This document shows, piece after piece, positions 1 to 6,557 of a stretch of 7,221 bases of DNA; the first letter of the stretch is position 1; each line of letters starts with the position of its first letter. The DNA is from Tannerella sp. (GTDB taxonomy: Bacteria; Bacteroidota; Bacteroidia; Bacteroidales; Tannerellaceae): assembly GCA_031262895.1 (NCBI GenBank), contig JAISGW010000222.1, forward strand, positions 1-7,221, read 5' to 3'. A program made the position numbers and the translations under genes. The notes under the pieces were generated by a model, which saw only the letters and a list, made by a program, of their open reading frames with translations, had not been told where the DNA came from and made no database searches.

Positions 1-642
1 GAAGCCTTCTTGGCTGCCATCGGCCCGGCTACGAAAATCGTTTACCTCTGTTCGCCCAACAATCCGACGGGCAATGCGCTTCCGTTGGAAAGCCTTCGGC
101 GGGTAGCGGATTCCTTTGAAGGAATCACGGTCGTTGATGAGGCCTATATAGACTTTTCCGCTTCCCCTTCCTGTCTGGAGCTGCTGCCTTCACATCCCAA
201 CTTAGTCGTTCTTCAGACCTTGTCGAAGGCCTGGGCGGGGGCGGGTATCCGCTTGGGCATGGCCTTCGCTTCGGAGGCCATCATTTCCCTGCTGAGCAAG
301 GTCAAGTATCCGTATAATATCAGCTTGCCCTCGCAGGAAAAGGCTTTTGAAATATTGTCCCGTACGGCGGAAAAGGCCGGGGAGGTACGCCTGCTCCTGA
401 ACGAACGCGGACGCATGGCCACGGCTTTGCAAGGGCTGTCTTTTGTGCGTAAGGTCTATCCTTCGGATGCCAATTTCCTTTTGGTGCGGGTAGATGATGC
501 CGATGGGAGGTATCGCGGATTAGTGGCGCAGGGTATTGTTGTGCGCAACCGCAACCGCGTCTGCCTTTGCGAGGGCTGCCTGCGCATCACCGTCGGCTCC
601 CCCAAAGAAAACGACGCCTTGTTGCGCGCCCTCGGAAGCTAA
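1..642 (+). CDS. hisC: Histidinol-phosphate aminotransferase, 5'-truncated
   Basis: This is a PLP-dependent class I/II aminotransferase that converts imidazole-acetol phosphate plus glutamate to histidinol phosphate in histidine synthesis, in the cytoplasm. The frame is open from base 1 and 213 residues are visible; the family is usually about 350, so roughly the first 140 are outside the window. Visible in order (residues of the fragment): the CSPNNPTGN substrate/PLP loop (about 17-25), VVDEAYIDF with the PLP-contacting Asp46 and Tyr49, the TLSKAWAGAGIRLG motif with the Schiff-base lysine K76 (bases 226-228), and the C-terminal LRITVGSPKEND motif with the substrate-carboxylate arginine. These fit HisC better than other family members. 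The nearby TTG at base 10 is not a start, because homology continues through it. The gene converges on carAB, and no hisB follows. The main alternative is a HisC-like aromatic aminotransferase. Confidence 0.93.
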   Translation, partial: EAFLAAIGPATKIVYLCSPNNPTGNALPLESLRRVADSFEGITVVDEAYIDFSASPSCLELLPSHPNLVVLQTLSKAWAGAGIRLGMAFASEAIISLLSKVKYPYNISLPSQEKAFEILSRTAEKAGEVRLLLNERGRMATALQGLSFVRKVYPSDANFLLVRVDDADGRYRGLVAQGIVVRNRNRVCLCEGCLRITVGSPKENDALLRALGS

Positions 643-660
643 AATTTCCTTTCTCCTACT

Positions 661-848
661 TGTAACACGGCTTCAAGACCTCTTGAAGTGGCATTACACG
701 CATGCAACGGACTTTCAAGACCTCTTGAAGTGGCTTTGCGTGCGTGTAACGGGCTTTCAAGACCTCTTGAAGTGGCATTACATGCGTGTAACGGACGTTC
801 AAGACCTCTTGAAGTGGCATTACATGCATGTAACGGACTTTCAAGACC
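661..848. repeat. 42-bp tandem palindromic repeat array (4.5 copies)
   Basis: Four full units start at 661, 703, 745 and 787, and a partial fifth covers 829-848, all at an exact 42-bp period. Every full unit holds the invariant core TTCAAGACCTCTTGAAGTGG, whose arms TTCAAGA/TCTTGAA pair across a CC spacer (672-687, 714-729, 756-771, 798-813). A second, more variable inverted repeat straddles each unit boundary (694-707, 736-749, 778-791, 820-833); the last copy, TTACATGCATGTAA, is a perfect palindrome. The array nearly fills the 211-bp gap between the convergent hisC and carAB stop codons and ends 6 bp from the carAB stop. There is no T-tract after any stem, so classical intrinsic termination is not evident. 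Because 42 is a multiple of three, several frames stay open through it on both strands; I see no sign that any of them is a gene. Confidence 0.95.
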
Positions 849-853
849 CCATT

Positions 854-3800
854 TTACTTGTATTCTTGCCAACTCTTGATTTGCACCTCGTCGAGCGGGA
901 TGGTGCAGAAGGCTGTGATGAAGGCGTCGGCCCGGCGCGCATTGGTGATGAGCGGAATGTTCAGGTCGATGGCCGTGCGGCGTATCTTGTAGCCGTTGTC
1001 TAATTCGGTAGCCGTGAGGTTGCGGGGAATATTGACCACCATGTCGATTTCCTTCTCGTGCATCAGCCTCAGGGCTTGGGGTTCCTCCTTCTCGCTCGGC
1101 CAGTACACGCGGGTGCTCTCTATGCTATTTTCCTCGAAGAAGCGCCAAGTGCCGCCGGTGGCGTATATCTTGTAGCCCTTGTCGAGCAGCAGGCGGGCGG
1201 AGTCGAGCAGGCTGGCCTTTTGCTTGGCCGCGCCGGTAGAGAGCAGGATGCTCTTTTTCGGGATGCGTTGCCCGACGGCGAGCATGCTCTTCAAGACGGC
1301 CTCGGAGGTGTCGTCGCCCAGGCAGCCCACTTCGCCGGTGGAGGCCATGTCGACGCCCAGCACGGGGTCGGCCTTCTGCAGGCGGTTGAAGGAGAACTGC
1401 GAGGCCTTGATGCCTACGTAGTCGAGATCGAACTCGCTCTTGGTGATGCGCGGCACCTGCAGGCCCAGCATGATGCGGGTGGCCAGGTCGATGAAGTTTA
1501 TCTTCAGTACTTTCGAGACGAAGGGGAAGCTGCGCGAGGCGCGGAGGTTGCATTCGATGACTTTTATCTCGTTGCCTTTGGCCAAGTATTGGATGTTGAA
1601 GGGGCCGGAGATGTTCAGCTCGTGGGCAATTTGCCGGGAGACGCGCTTGATGCGGCGGACGGTTTCCACGTAAAGCTTCTGGGCGGGGAACTGTATGGTC
1701 GCGTCGCCGCTGTGCACGCCTGCGAATTCTATATGTTCGGAGATGGCATAGAGGATGATTTCCCCCTTTTCGGCCACGGCGTCCATTTCGATTTCCTTGG
1801 CATTTTCGATGAATTTGCTGACCACTACCGGATGCTTCTGGCTGACGTTGGCGGCCAGTTGCAGGAAACGTTCCAGTTCTTCGCTGTTGGAGCAGACGTT
1901 CATGGCCGCCCCCGAAAGCACGTAGCTGGGGCGCACCAGGACGGGGAAGCCGACCTCGGCCACGAAGGCGTTGATGTCGTCCATGGAGGTGAGTTCCTGC
2001 CAGCGCGGCTGGTCCACGTGTATGCGGTCGAGCATGGCCGAGAACTTGTGGCGGTCTTCGGCATTGTCAATGCTCTGCGCCGTGGTGCCGAGGATGTGCA
2101 CGCGCTGCTCGTCGAGGCGCATGGCCAGGTTGTTGGGGATTTGCCCGCCGGTCGAGACGATGACGCCGTGCGGGTTCTCCAGGTCGTGGATGTCCATGAC
2201 GCGTTCGAAGGTGAGCTCGTCGAAATACAGGCGGTCGCACATGTCGTAGTCGGTCGACACCGTTTCGGGATTGTAATTGATCATCACCGAGCGCCAGCCT
2301 TCGCTGCGGATGGTGTTGAGGGCCTGCACGCCGCACCAGTCGAATTCCACGGAGCTGCCGATGCGGTAGGCGCCGGAGCCGAGCACGATGATGGAGCGCC
2401 GGTCGCCTTCATACTGCACGTCGCTTGTTATGCCGCCGTAGGTGAGGTAGAGGTAATTGGTTTGCGCCGGATATTCGGCAGCCAAGGTGTCGATTTGCTT
2501 GACGACGGGGAATATCTTGCGTGACTTGCGTTCCTGACGCACGCGCAGACTGGCCTTTTCGCCGTCCATGGTGTCCTTGTAAAGGGCGCGGGCGATTTGG
2601 AAGTCGGAGAAGCCCTTGCGTTTGGCTTCACGGAAAAGTTCGTCGCTCACGGCTTCTATGGAGGGAAGCTCCTCCAGCGCCTCGGCCGTGAGGATGATGC
2701 CGTGCAGCTTTTGGAGGAACCACTTGTCTATCTTGGTCAGTTCGTGAATCTGGTCCACGTCGTAACCGGCGCGGAAGGCTTTGGAGATGGCGAAGATGCG
2801 CCGGTCGGTCGGCTCGTGCAGGGCCTTGTCGATGTCGGGCAATACCAGCTCCTTATTTTCCACGAAGCCGTGCATGCCCTGGCCTATCATGCGGATGCCT
2901 TTCTGTATGGCTTCCTCGAAGCTGCGTCCGATGGCCATGACTTCGCCCACCGATTTCATGCTGGAACCCAGCTCGCGGTCCACGCCGTGGAACTTGCCCA
3001 AGTCCCAACGGGGTATCTTGCAAACCACGTAGTCGAGGGCCGGCTCGAAGAAGGCCGAGGTCGTCTTGGTGACGGCGTTCTTCAGGTCGAACAGGCCGTA
3101 TCCCAGACCCAGTTTGGCAGCGACGAAGGCCAGCGGGTAGCCCGTCGCCTTCGAGGCCAGCGCCGAGGAGCGGGAAAGACGGGCGTTCACCTCAATGACG
3201 CGGTAGTCCTCGCTTTCCGGGTCAAGGGCGTATTGCACGTTGCATTCGCCGATGATGCCGATATGGCGTATGATGCGTATGGCCAGGGCGCGCAACTTGT
3301 GGTACTCCGTGTTGCTGAGCGTCTGCGAGGGGGCGATGACGATGCTTTCGCCGGTATGTATGCCCAGCGGGTCGAAGTTATCCATGTTGCAGACGGTGAT
3401 GCAGTTGTCGAAGCGGTCGCGCACCACCTCGTATTCTATTTCCTTCCAGCCTTTGAGGCTCTTTTCTACCAGCACCTGCGGGGAGAAGGAGAAGGCCTTT
3501 TCCGTCAGGGTCACCAGCTCCTCCTCGTTATCGCAGAAGCCGCTGCCCAGACCGCCGAGGGCGTAGGCGGCGCGGATGATGACGGGATAGCCCAAGTCTT
3601 TGGCGGCCTGCTTGGCGTCCTCGATGTTCTCCACAGCCTCGCTCTTGATGGTCTTGACCTGGATTTCGTCGAGTTTCTTGACAAACAGTTCGCGGTCTTC
3701 CGTGTCCATGATGGCCTGCACAGGCGTGCCCAGCACACGGACGTTGTATTTCTCCAGCACCCCGCTGCGGTAGAGCGCCACGCCGCAGTTGAGGGCCGTC

Positions 3801-5299
3801 TGCCCGCCGAAGGCCAGCAGGATGCCCTCGGGGCGTTCCTTCTCAATGACCTTTTCCACGAAGAAGGGGGTGACGGGCAGGAAGTAGACCGTGTCGGCCA
3901 CGCCTTCCGAGGTCTGCACCGTGGCGATGTTCGGATTGATGAGCACCGTCTCCATGCCTTCTTCGCGCAACGCCTTGAGCGCTTGCGAGCCGGAGTAGTC
4001 GAACTCCCCGGCTTCACCTATTTTCAATGCTCCCGAACCAAGAACCAATACCTTTTTTAATGGAGAATGGAGAATGGAGAATGGAGTATTGTCGGACGTG
4101 GCCTTTGCTGTTTCATTCTCCATTCTCCATTCTCTATTTTCCATTGATTGGGCGAACCAGTCGAAGATGAACTCCGTGTCAATGGGGCCGCTGCAGGCTT
4201 CGGGGTGGAACTGTGAGGAGAAGAAGGGCTTGGTCTTGTGGCGCACGCCCTCGTTGGTGCCGTCGTTCATGTTGAGGAAGAGCGGTTCCCAATCGGCGCC
4301 CAATGTATCGTTGTCTACGGCATAGCCGTGGTTTTGCGAGGTGATGAAGCATTTGTCCGTGCCGACTAAACGCACGGGTTGGTTATGGCTGCGATGCCCG
4401 TATTTCAGTTTGTAAATGGTAGCGCCACCGGCCTTGGCCAATAGTTGGTTGCCCATGCAGATGCCGCAGATGGGCTTGTCGCCCGCCAATGCCTTGCGTA
4501 TGTTTTGCACGGCTGCGTCGCAGGTCTCCGGATCTCCGGGTCCGTTGCTGAGGAAGAGGCCGTCCCATTCCAAAACGTTGAAGTCGTAGTTCCAGGGGAC
4601 GCGGATAACGCAGAGGTCGCGCTTGAGCAGGCAACGGATGATGTTTTGCTTGACGCCGCAGTCAAGAAGCACGACGCGCTTTTTCAATTGAGAATTGAGA
4701 ATTGAGAATTGAGAATTGAGTTCTTTCGGAAGGGTATCGAGGGGGAAGGATTGGCTTGAGCCGCCGGGGAGGTAGGCGATGATTTCCTTGCAGGAAACCC
4801 TGTCTACATAATTTATATCCTCGTAATGGAAAGCATTCTCTTTTTCCCATTCTTCATTCTCCATTCGGATACTTCCGGTCATCACGCCGTGTTCGCGTAG
4901 TATCTTGGTCAAGGCGCGGGTGTCTATGCCGTAAATGCCGGGCACCTTTTCCCTTTTCAGCCAGTCGCCGAGGCTCTCTTTGGCGTTCCAGTGGCTGTAT
5001 TCCCGACTGTAATCGCTGACAATGATGGCGTCGGCGTAGATGCGGTCGCTCTCCATAAAGGTGGAAAGGCCGTTGGCTTCGGCCGTTTGCGGAGGGACGC
5101 CGTAATTGCCTATCAAGGGATAAGTAAGTACCATCAATTGCCCGGCGTAAGAAGGGTCGGTCAGGCTTTCGGGATAGCCCGTCATGGCCGTGTTGAACAC
5201 CACTTCGCCGCTCACCGGCTGTTCGTAACCGAAGGAATACCCCTCGAAGGAGGTTCCGTCATCCAAAATAAGGGTTGCCCGTTTATTCGTTTGCTGCAT
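854..5299 (-). CDS. carAB: Fused carbamoyl phosphate synthetase (CarA-CarB, glutamine-hydrolysing)
   Basis: One 1481-residue frame encodes both subunits, which make carbamoyl phosphate from glutamine, bicarbonate and two ATP for pyrimidine and arginine synthesis. Residues 1-190 are the CarA N-terminal domain. Residues 207-384 are the class I glutaminase, with Cys281 in GICMGN, His324, and His365/Glu367 in FHPEA. A junction linker spans about 385-415. From 416 comes CarB: the first ATP-grasp half (EVNARLSRSSALASKATG at 703-720), an oligomerisation region (about 820-960), the second ATP-grasp half (VRPSYVLSGAAMNV at 1122-1135, ECNLRASRSFPF at 1249-1260) and the MGS-like allosteric domain (about 1346-1481). 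All expected motifs are intact. Bacterial CarA and CarB are normally separate chains of about 360 and 1070 residues. I chose ATG 5299 because the next in-frame upstream start is only TTG 5323 and the family begins near here. In-frame ATGs in the linker (M386, M393) could also give free CarB. Confidence 0.96.
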   Translation of the reverse strand: MQQTNKRATLILDDGTSFEGYSFGYEQPVSGEVVFNTAMTGYPESLTDPSYAGQLMVLTYPLIGNYGVPPQTAEANGLSTFMESDRIYADAIIVSDYSREYSHWNAKESLGDWLKREKVPGIYGIDTRALTKILREHGVMTGSIRMENEEWEKENAFHYEDINYVDRVSCKEIIAYLPGGSSQSFPLDTLPKELNSQFSILNSQLKKRVVLLDCGVKQNIIRCLLKRDLCVIRVPWNYDFNVLEWDGLFLSNGPGDPETCDAAVQNIRKALAGDKPICGICMGNQLLAKAGGATIYKLKYGHRSHNQPVRLVGTDKCFITSQNHGYAVDNDTLGADWEPLFLNMNDGTNEGVRHKTKPFFSSQFHPEACSGPIDTEFIFDWFAQSMENREWRMENETAKATSDNTPFSILHSPLKKVLVLGSGALKIGEAGEFDYSGSQALKALREEGMETVLINPNIATVQTSEGVADTVYFLPVTPFFVEKVIEKERPEGILLAFGGQTALNCGVALYRSGVLEKYNVRVLGTPVQAIMDTEDRELFVKKLDEIQVKTIKSEAVENIEDAKQAAKDLGYPVIIRAAYALGGLGSGFCDNEEELVTLTEKAFSFSPQVLVEKSLKGWKEIEYEVVRDRFDNCITVCNMDNFDPLGIHTGESIVIAPSQTLSNTEYHKLRALAIRIIRHIGIIGECNVQYALDPESEDYRVIEVNARLSRSSALASKATGYPLAFVAAKLGLGYGLFDLKNAVTKTTSAFFEPALDYVVCKIPRWDLGKFHGVDRELGSSMKSVGEVMAIGRSFEEAIQKGIRMIGQGMHGFVENKELVLPDIDKALHEPTDRRIFAISKAFRAGYDVDQIHELTKIDKWFLQKLHGIILTAEALEELPSIEAVSDELFREAKRKGFSDFQIARALYKDTMDGEKASLRVRQERKSRKIFPVVKQIDTLAAEYPAQTNYLYLTYGGITSDVQYEGDRRSIIVLGSGAYRIGSSVEFDWCGVQALNTIRSEGWRSVMINYNPETVSTDYDMCDRLYFDELTFERVMDIHDLENPHGVIVSTGGQIPNNLAMRLDEQRVHILGTTAQSIDNAEDRHKFSAMLDRIHVDQPRWQELTSMDDINAFVAEVGFPVLVRPSYVLSGAAMNVCSNSEELERFLQLAANVSQKHPVVVSKFIENAKEIEMDAVAEKGEIILYAISEHIEFAGVHSGDATIQFPAQKLYVETVRRIKRVSRQIAHELNISGPFNIQYLAKGNEIKVIECNLRASRSFPFVSKVLKINFIDLATRIMLGLQVPRITKSEFDLDYVGIKASQFSFNRLQKADPVLGVDMASTGEVGCLGDDTSEAVLKSMLAVGQRIPKKSILLSTGAAKQKASLLDSARLLLDKGYKIYATGGTWRFFEENSIESTRVYWPSEKEEPQALRLMHEKEIDMVVNIPRNLTATELDNGYKIRRTAIDLNIPLITNARRADAFITAFCTIPLDEVQIKSWQEYK
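4059..4141. repeat. Heptanucleotide inverted-repeat element at the CarA-CarB junction
   Basis: Four perfect AATGGAG heptads (4059-4086) face three CATTCTC heptads plus a degenerate TATTTTC (4114-4141). Within them 4063-4083 and 4114-4134 are a perfect 21-bp inverted repeat around a 30-nt loop. On the carAB strand this encodes residues 387-414, a hydrophilic linker between the end of the glutaminase domain (FDWF) and the first CarB strand (VLVLGSG). The transcript could fold a long hairpin here. There is no U-tract after it, so a terminator is not indicated. The reading frame is kept through the whole element. Confidence 0.93.
4686..4720. repeat. Five perfect AATTGAG heptads inside carA
   Basis: Five uninterrupted 7-bp copies occupy 35 bp and encode carAB residues 194-205 (LNSQFSILNSQL), in the linker between the CarA N-terminal domain and the glutaminase domain. 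Three heptads make seven codons, which explains the peptide period of seven. Gain or loss of one or two copies would shift the frame. The unit differs by one base from the AATGGAG unit at the CarA-CarB junction. Confidence 0.93.
4834..4866. repeat. Degenerate CATTCTC heptad tract inside carA
   Basis: In-phase heptads read CATTCTC, TTTTTCC (degenerate), CATTCTT, CATTCTC and a partial CATTC. On the carAB strand they encode residues 146-155 (MENEEWEKEN), a charged stretch following TGSIR in the CarA N-terminal domain, where I expect a variable surface loop. The unit is the same as in the right arm of the junction element, so this looks like an older, decayed copy. Confidence 0.75.
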
Positions 5300-5353
5300 A
5301 TCGCGTCTTGTCTTTGTAATCAATCACTCTGGATAACTAATTGTATCACGGCG

Positions 5354-5361
5354 CGAAGTTA
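5354..5361 (-). promoter_or_regulatory. Candidate -7 box for carAB
   Basis: Read on the minus strand this is TAACTTCG, one mismatch from the Bacteroidetes sigma-ABfr -7 consensus TAnnTTTG. It lies about 55 bp upstream of the carAB ATG at 5299 in an AT-rich patch. I do not see a convincing -33 TTTG at the right distance, and no SD-like sequence precedes the ATG, which is common in this phylum. Confidence 0.35.
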
Positions 5362-5422
5362 GCAATTTTTGCCCAAGGCCTGCGTTTTTCTGATGTGCCT
5401 GCGAGTTGCTTGCAAAAAGCCT

Positions 5423-5430
5423 TATATTTG
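5423..5430 (+). promoter_or_regulatory. Candidate -7 box for the rhodanese operon
   Basis: TATATTTG matches the Bacteroidetes -7 consensus TAnnTTTG exactly and sits 38 bp before the ATG at 5469. Upstream TTG triplets at 5406 and 5410 are closer than the usual -33 position, so the -33 element is uncertain. The rest of 5300-5468 shows no other recognisable signal and no gene. Confidence 0.5.
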
Positions 5431-5456
5431 CCAGACATTAATGACTCGTTTTTCCG

Positions 5457-5463
5457 AAAGGAG
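5457..5463 (+). promoter_or_regulatory. Ribosome binding site of the rhodanese gene
   Basis: AAAGGAG lies 5 nt before the ATG at 5469. It is the only strong Shine-Dalgarno match in the window and supports this start. Confidence 0.7.
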
Positions 5464-5468
5464 AATCA

Positions 5469-5846
5469 ATGAAACGTATCTTACTTATCATCATGTTTGC
5501 GTCTATCTTCTCGTTTTTCGCCTCCGGGCTGCGTGCGCAGTCCGACAGCTTGGCTGTGGCCGGGCGGATGCTGGCCTCTTCCTCCTGCCTGATTGTCGAC
5601 GTGCGTACGCCGGAAGAATATGCCGGAGGACATAACGAAGGCTCCGTCAACATCCCCCTCTCGGAATTGAAATCGGAAACAGCCAGGCTCAAGCCTTACC
5701 GCAACCTCATCCTGGTCTGCCGCAGCGGCAAGCGCGCCGGCATGGCGAAACGGGAATTGGAAAAGGAAGGCTTCCGACACGTCTGCAACGCGGGTGGCTG
5801 GGAAACCTTGGAGAAGCTGCTGAAAGGTCGGGCGGCTTCCAAATAG
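5469..5846 (+). CDS. Secreted single-domain rhodanese (PspE-like)
   Basis: This 125-residue protein has an N-terminal signal peptide (basic MKR, a hydrophobic core to about residue 19, likely cleavage near LRA-Q at 23-24; no lipobox cysteine) followed by one rhodanese domain. The domain shows IVDVRTPEEYAGGHNEGSVNIPL (41-63) in pieces typical of the family, and the active-site loop CRSGKR with the persulfide cysteine C84 and the closing R89. The CxxGxR loop of six residues fits sulfurtransferases rather than Cdc25-type phosphatases. It probably moves sulfane sulfur to a thiol acceptor in the periplasm; the physiological partner is unknown. The start is supported by a good SD. It is first in a plus-strand set of three genes, 30 bp before the nitroreductase. 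Confidence 0.9.
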   Translation: MKRILLIIMFASIFSFFASGLRAQSDSLAVAGRMLASSSCLIVDVRTPEEYAGGHNEGSVNIPLSELKSETARLKPYRNLILVCRSGKRAGMAKRELEKEGFRHVCNAGGWETLEKLLKGRAASK

Positions 5847-5876
5847 ACGGATTACTCATTCTAAAAACATAATCGT

Positions 5877-6524
5877 ATGAAAAGAATTGTTTTATTATTT
5901 GCAAGCTTTTTATTCGTAGGACTGATGAATGCACAAGAAACATCCAATGTTATCAAGCTGGTAGCACCCGACAAGAGTGGCGGCCAGCCTACGATGAAGG
6001 CCTTTGCCAAACGGCACTCCGTGCGCGAGTTCGCTCCCGAAGCGCTGAAGGCGAAAGACCACTCTACGCTGCTTTGGGCCACCGACGGCATCAACCGCCC
6101 CTCCAGCGGCATGCGCACGGCCCCTTCGGCCATGAACAAACAGGACGTCGATGTCTATGTGGTACTTCCCCAAGGGGCTTACCTTTATAATGCCAAGGAA
6201 CACGCCCTACATTTGATAGCCAAAGGCGACTACCGCGCCGATGTGGCCGGTGCGCAGGAAGCTGTCAAGACCGCGCCCCTGTTCTTAGTCTATGTCTCCG
6301 ACCCCAGCCGTTTCGGCACGCATGTTCCCGCCGAGGCCGGCCGTACGATGGGCTGCATTGACATCGGCATCGTCGTCGAGAATGCCTGCCTGGCCTGCTC
6401 TTCGCTGGGCTTGTCGGTCGTTCCCCGCGCCACGATGAACCAAACGCAACTGAAACAGGTGTTGAAACTGAAGGATACGGAAATCCTTGGCATGAATACC
6501 CCTGTCGGCTATCCTAAAAAGTAA
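5877..6524 (+). CDS. Secreted SagB/ThcOx-type nitroreductase family protein
   Basis: This 215-residue protein starts with a signal peptide (MKRIVLLFASFLFVGLMNAQ, cleavage near A19 or Q20). The mature part begins with a conserved lead (IKLVAPDKSGGQPTMKAFAKRHSVREF, 26-52, given as one stretch in the protein), where the KRHSVR residues would contact FMN phosphate. RTAPSAMN (80-87), the GCIDIGIVVENACLACSSLGL helix region (159-179), VVPRA (181-185) and the C-terminal GYP (211-213) are typical of FMN-dependent nitroreductases of the SagB/ThcOx branch. It would reduce or oxidise a small substrate using FMN, probably as a dimer; the substrate cannot be read from sequence. Export of a flavoprotein is unusual in general but such secreted forms occur in Bacteroidetes. 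No clear SD precedes it, and it is likely translated from the rhodanese transcript. Confidence 0.87.
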   Translation: MKRIVLLFASFLFVGLMNAQETSNVIKLVAPDKSGGQPTMKAFAKRHSVREFAPEALKAKDHSTLLWATDGINRPSSGMRTAPSAMNKQDVDVYVVLPQGAYLYNAKEHALHLIAKGDYRADVAGAQEAVKTAPLFLVYVSDPSRFGTHVPAEAGRTMGCIDIGIVVENACLACSSLGLSVVPRATMNQTQLKQVLKLKDTEILGMNTPVGYPKK

Positions 6525-6557
6525 GGCAAGGTGAGAGTTTTCCTTGCCTCCCTTTTT
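6524..6557 (+). promoter_or_regulatory. Hairpin with T-run overlapping the GTG start of the next gene
   Basis: AGGCAAGG (6524-6531) pairs with CCTTGCCT (6542-6549) across a 10-nt loop, followed three bases later by TTTTT (6553-6557). This resembles an intrinsic terminator, but the T-run is short and the structure overlaps both the possible SD and the first base of the GTG start (6531) of the metallophosphoesterase gene. It may weaken read-through or initiation, or be chance. Confidence 0.4.

Noticed and set aside
661..848. CRISPR array
   Set aside because: The repeats are contiguous at 42 bp with no unique spacers; the variable parts are minor point differences.
639..872. Minus-strand 77-codon repeat protein (LHACNATSRGLE units)
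   Set aside because: This is the same array read on the other strand, overlapping the end of carAB; variation between copies shows no preference for silent changes in this frame.
536..1003. Plus-strand 155-codon frame spanning the 42-bp array with a LQDLLKWHY-type peptide repeat
   Set aside because: It overlaps the hisC end in another frame and the carAB 3' end antisense. Frames stay open only because the repeat period is a multiple of three; the DNA-level palindromes explain the pattern better.
1058..2524. Long plus-strand open frame (488 codons) antisense to carAB
   Set aside because: It lies opposite the well-supported carAB frame; its length follows from GC-rich codon use, and the peptide has no recognisable motif.
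2597..4060. Second long plus-strand open frame (487 codons) antisense to carAB
   Set aside because: The same reason: a mirror of the ATP-grasp coding region, rich in D, V, G and A, without any domain signature.
5300..5323. Extended carAB start at TTG 5323 adding eight residues
   Set aside because: The ATG at 5299 is in frame, a stronger start, and matches the expected CarA N-terminus; the extra residues look like leader sequence.
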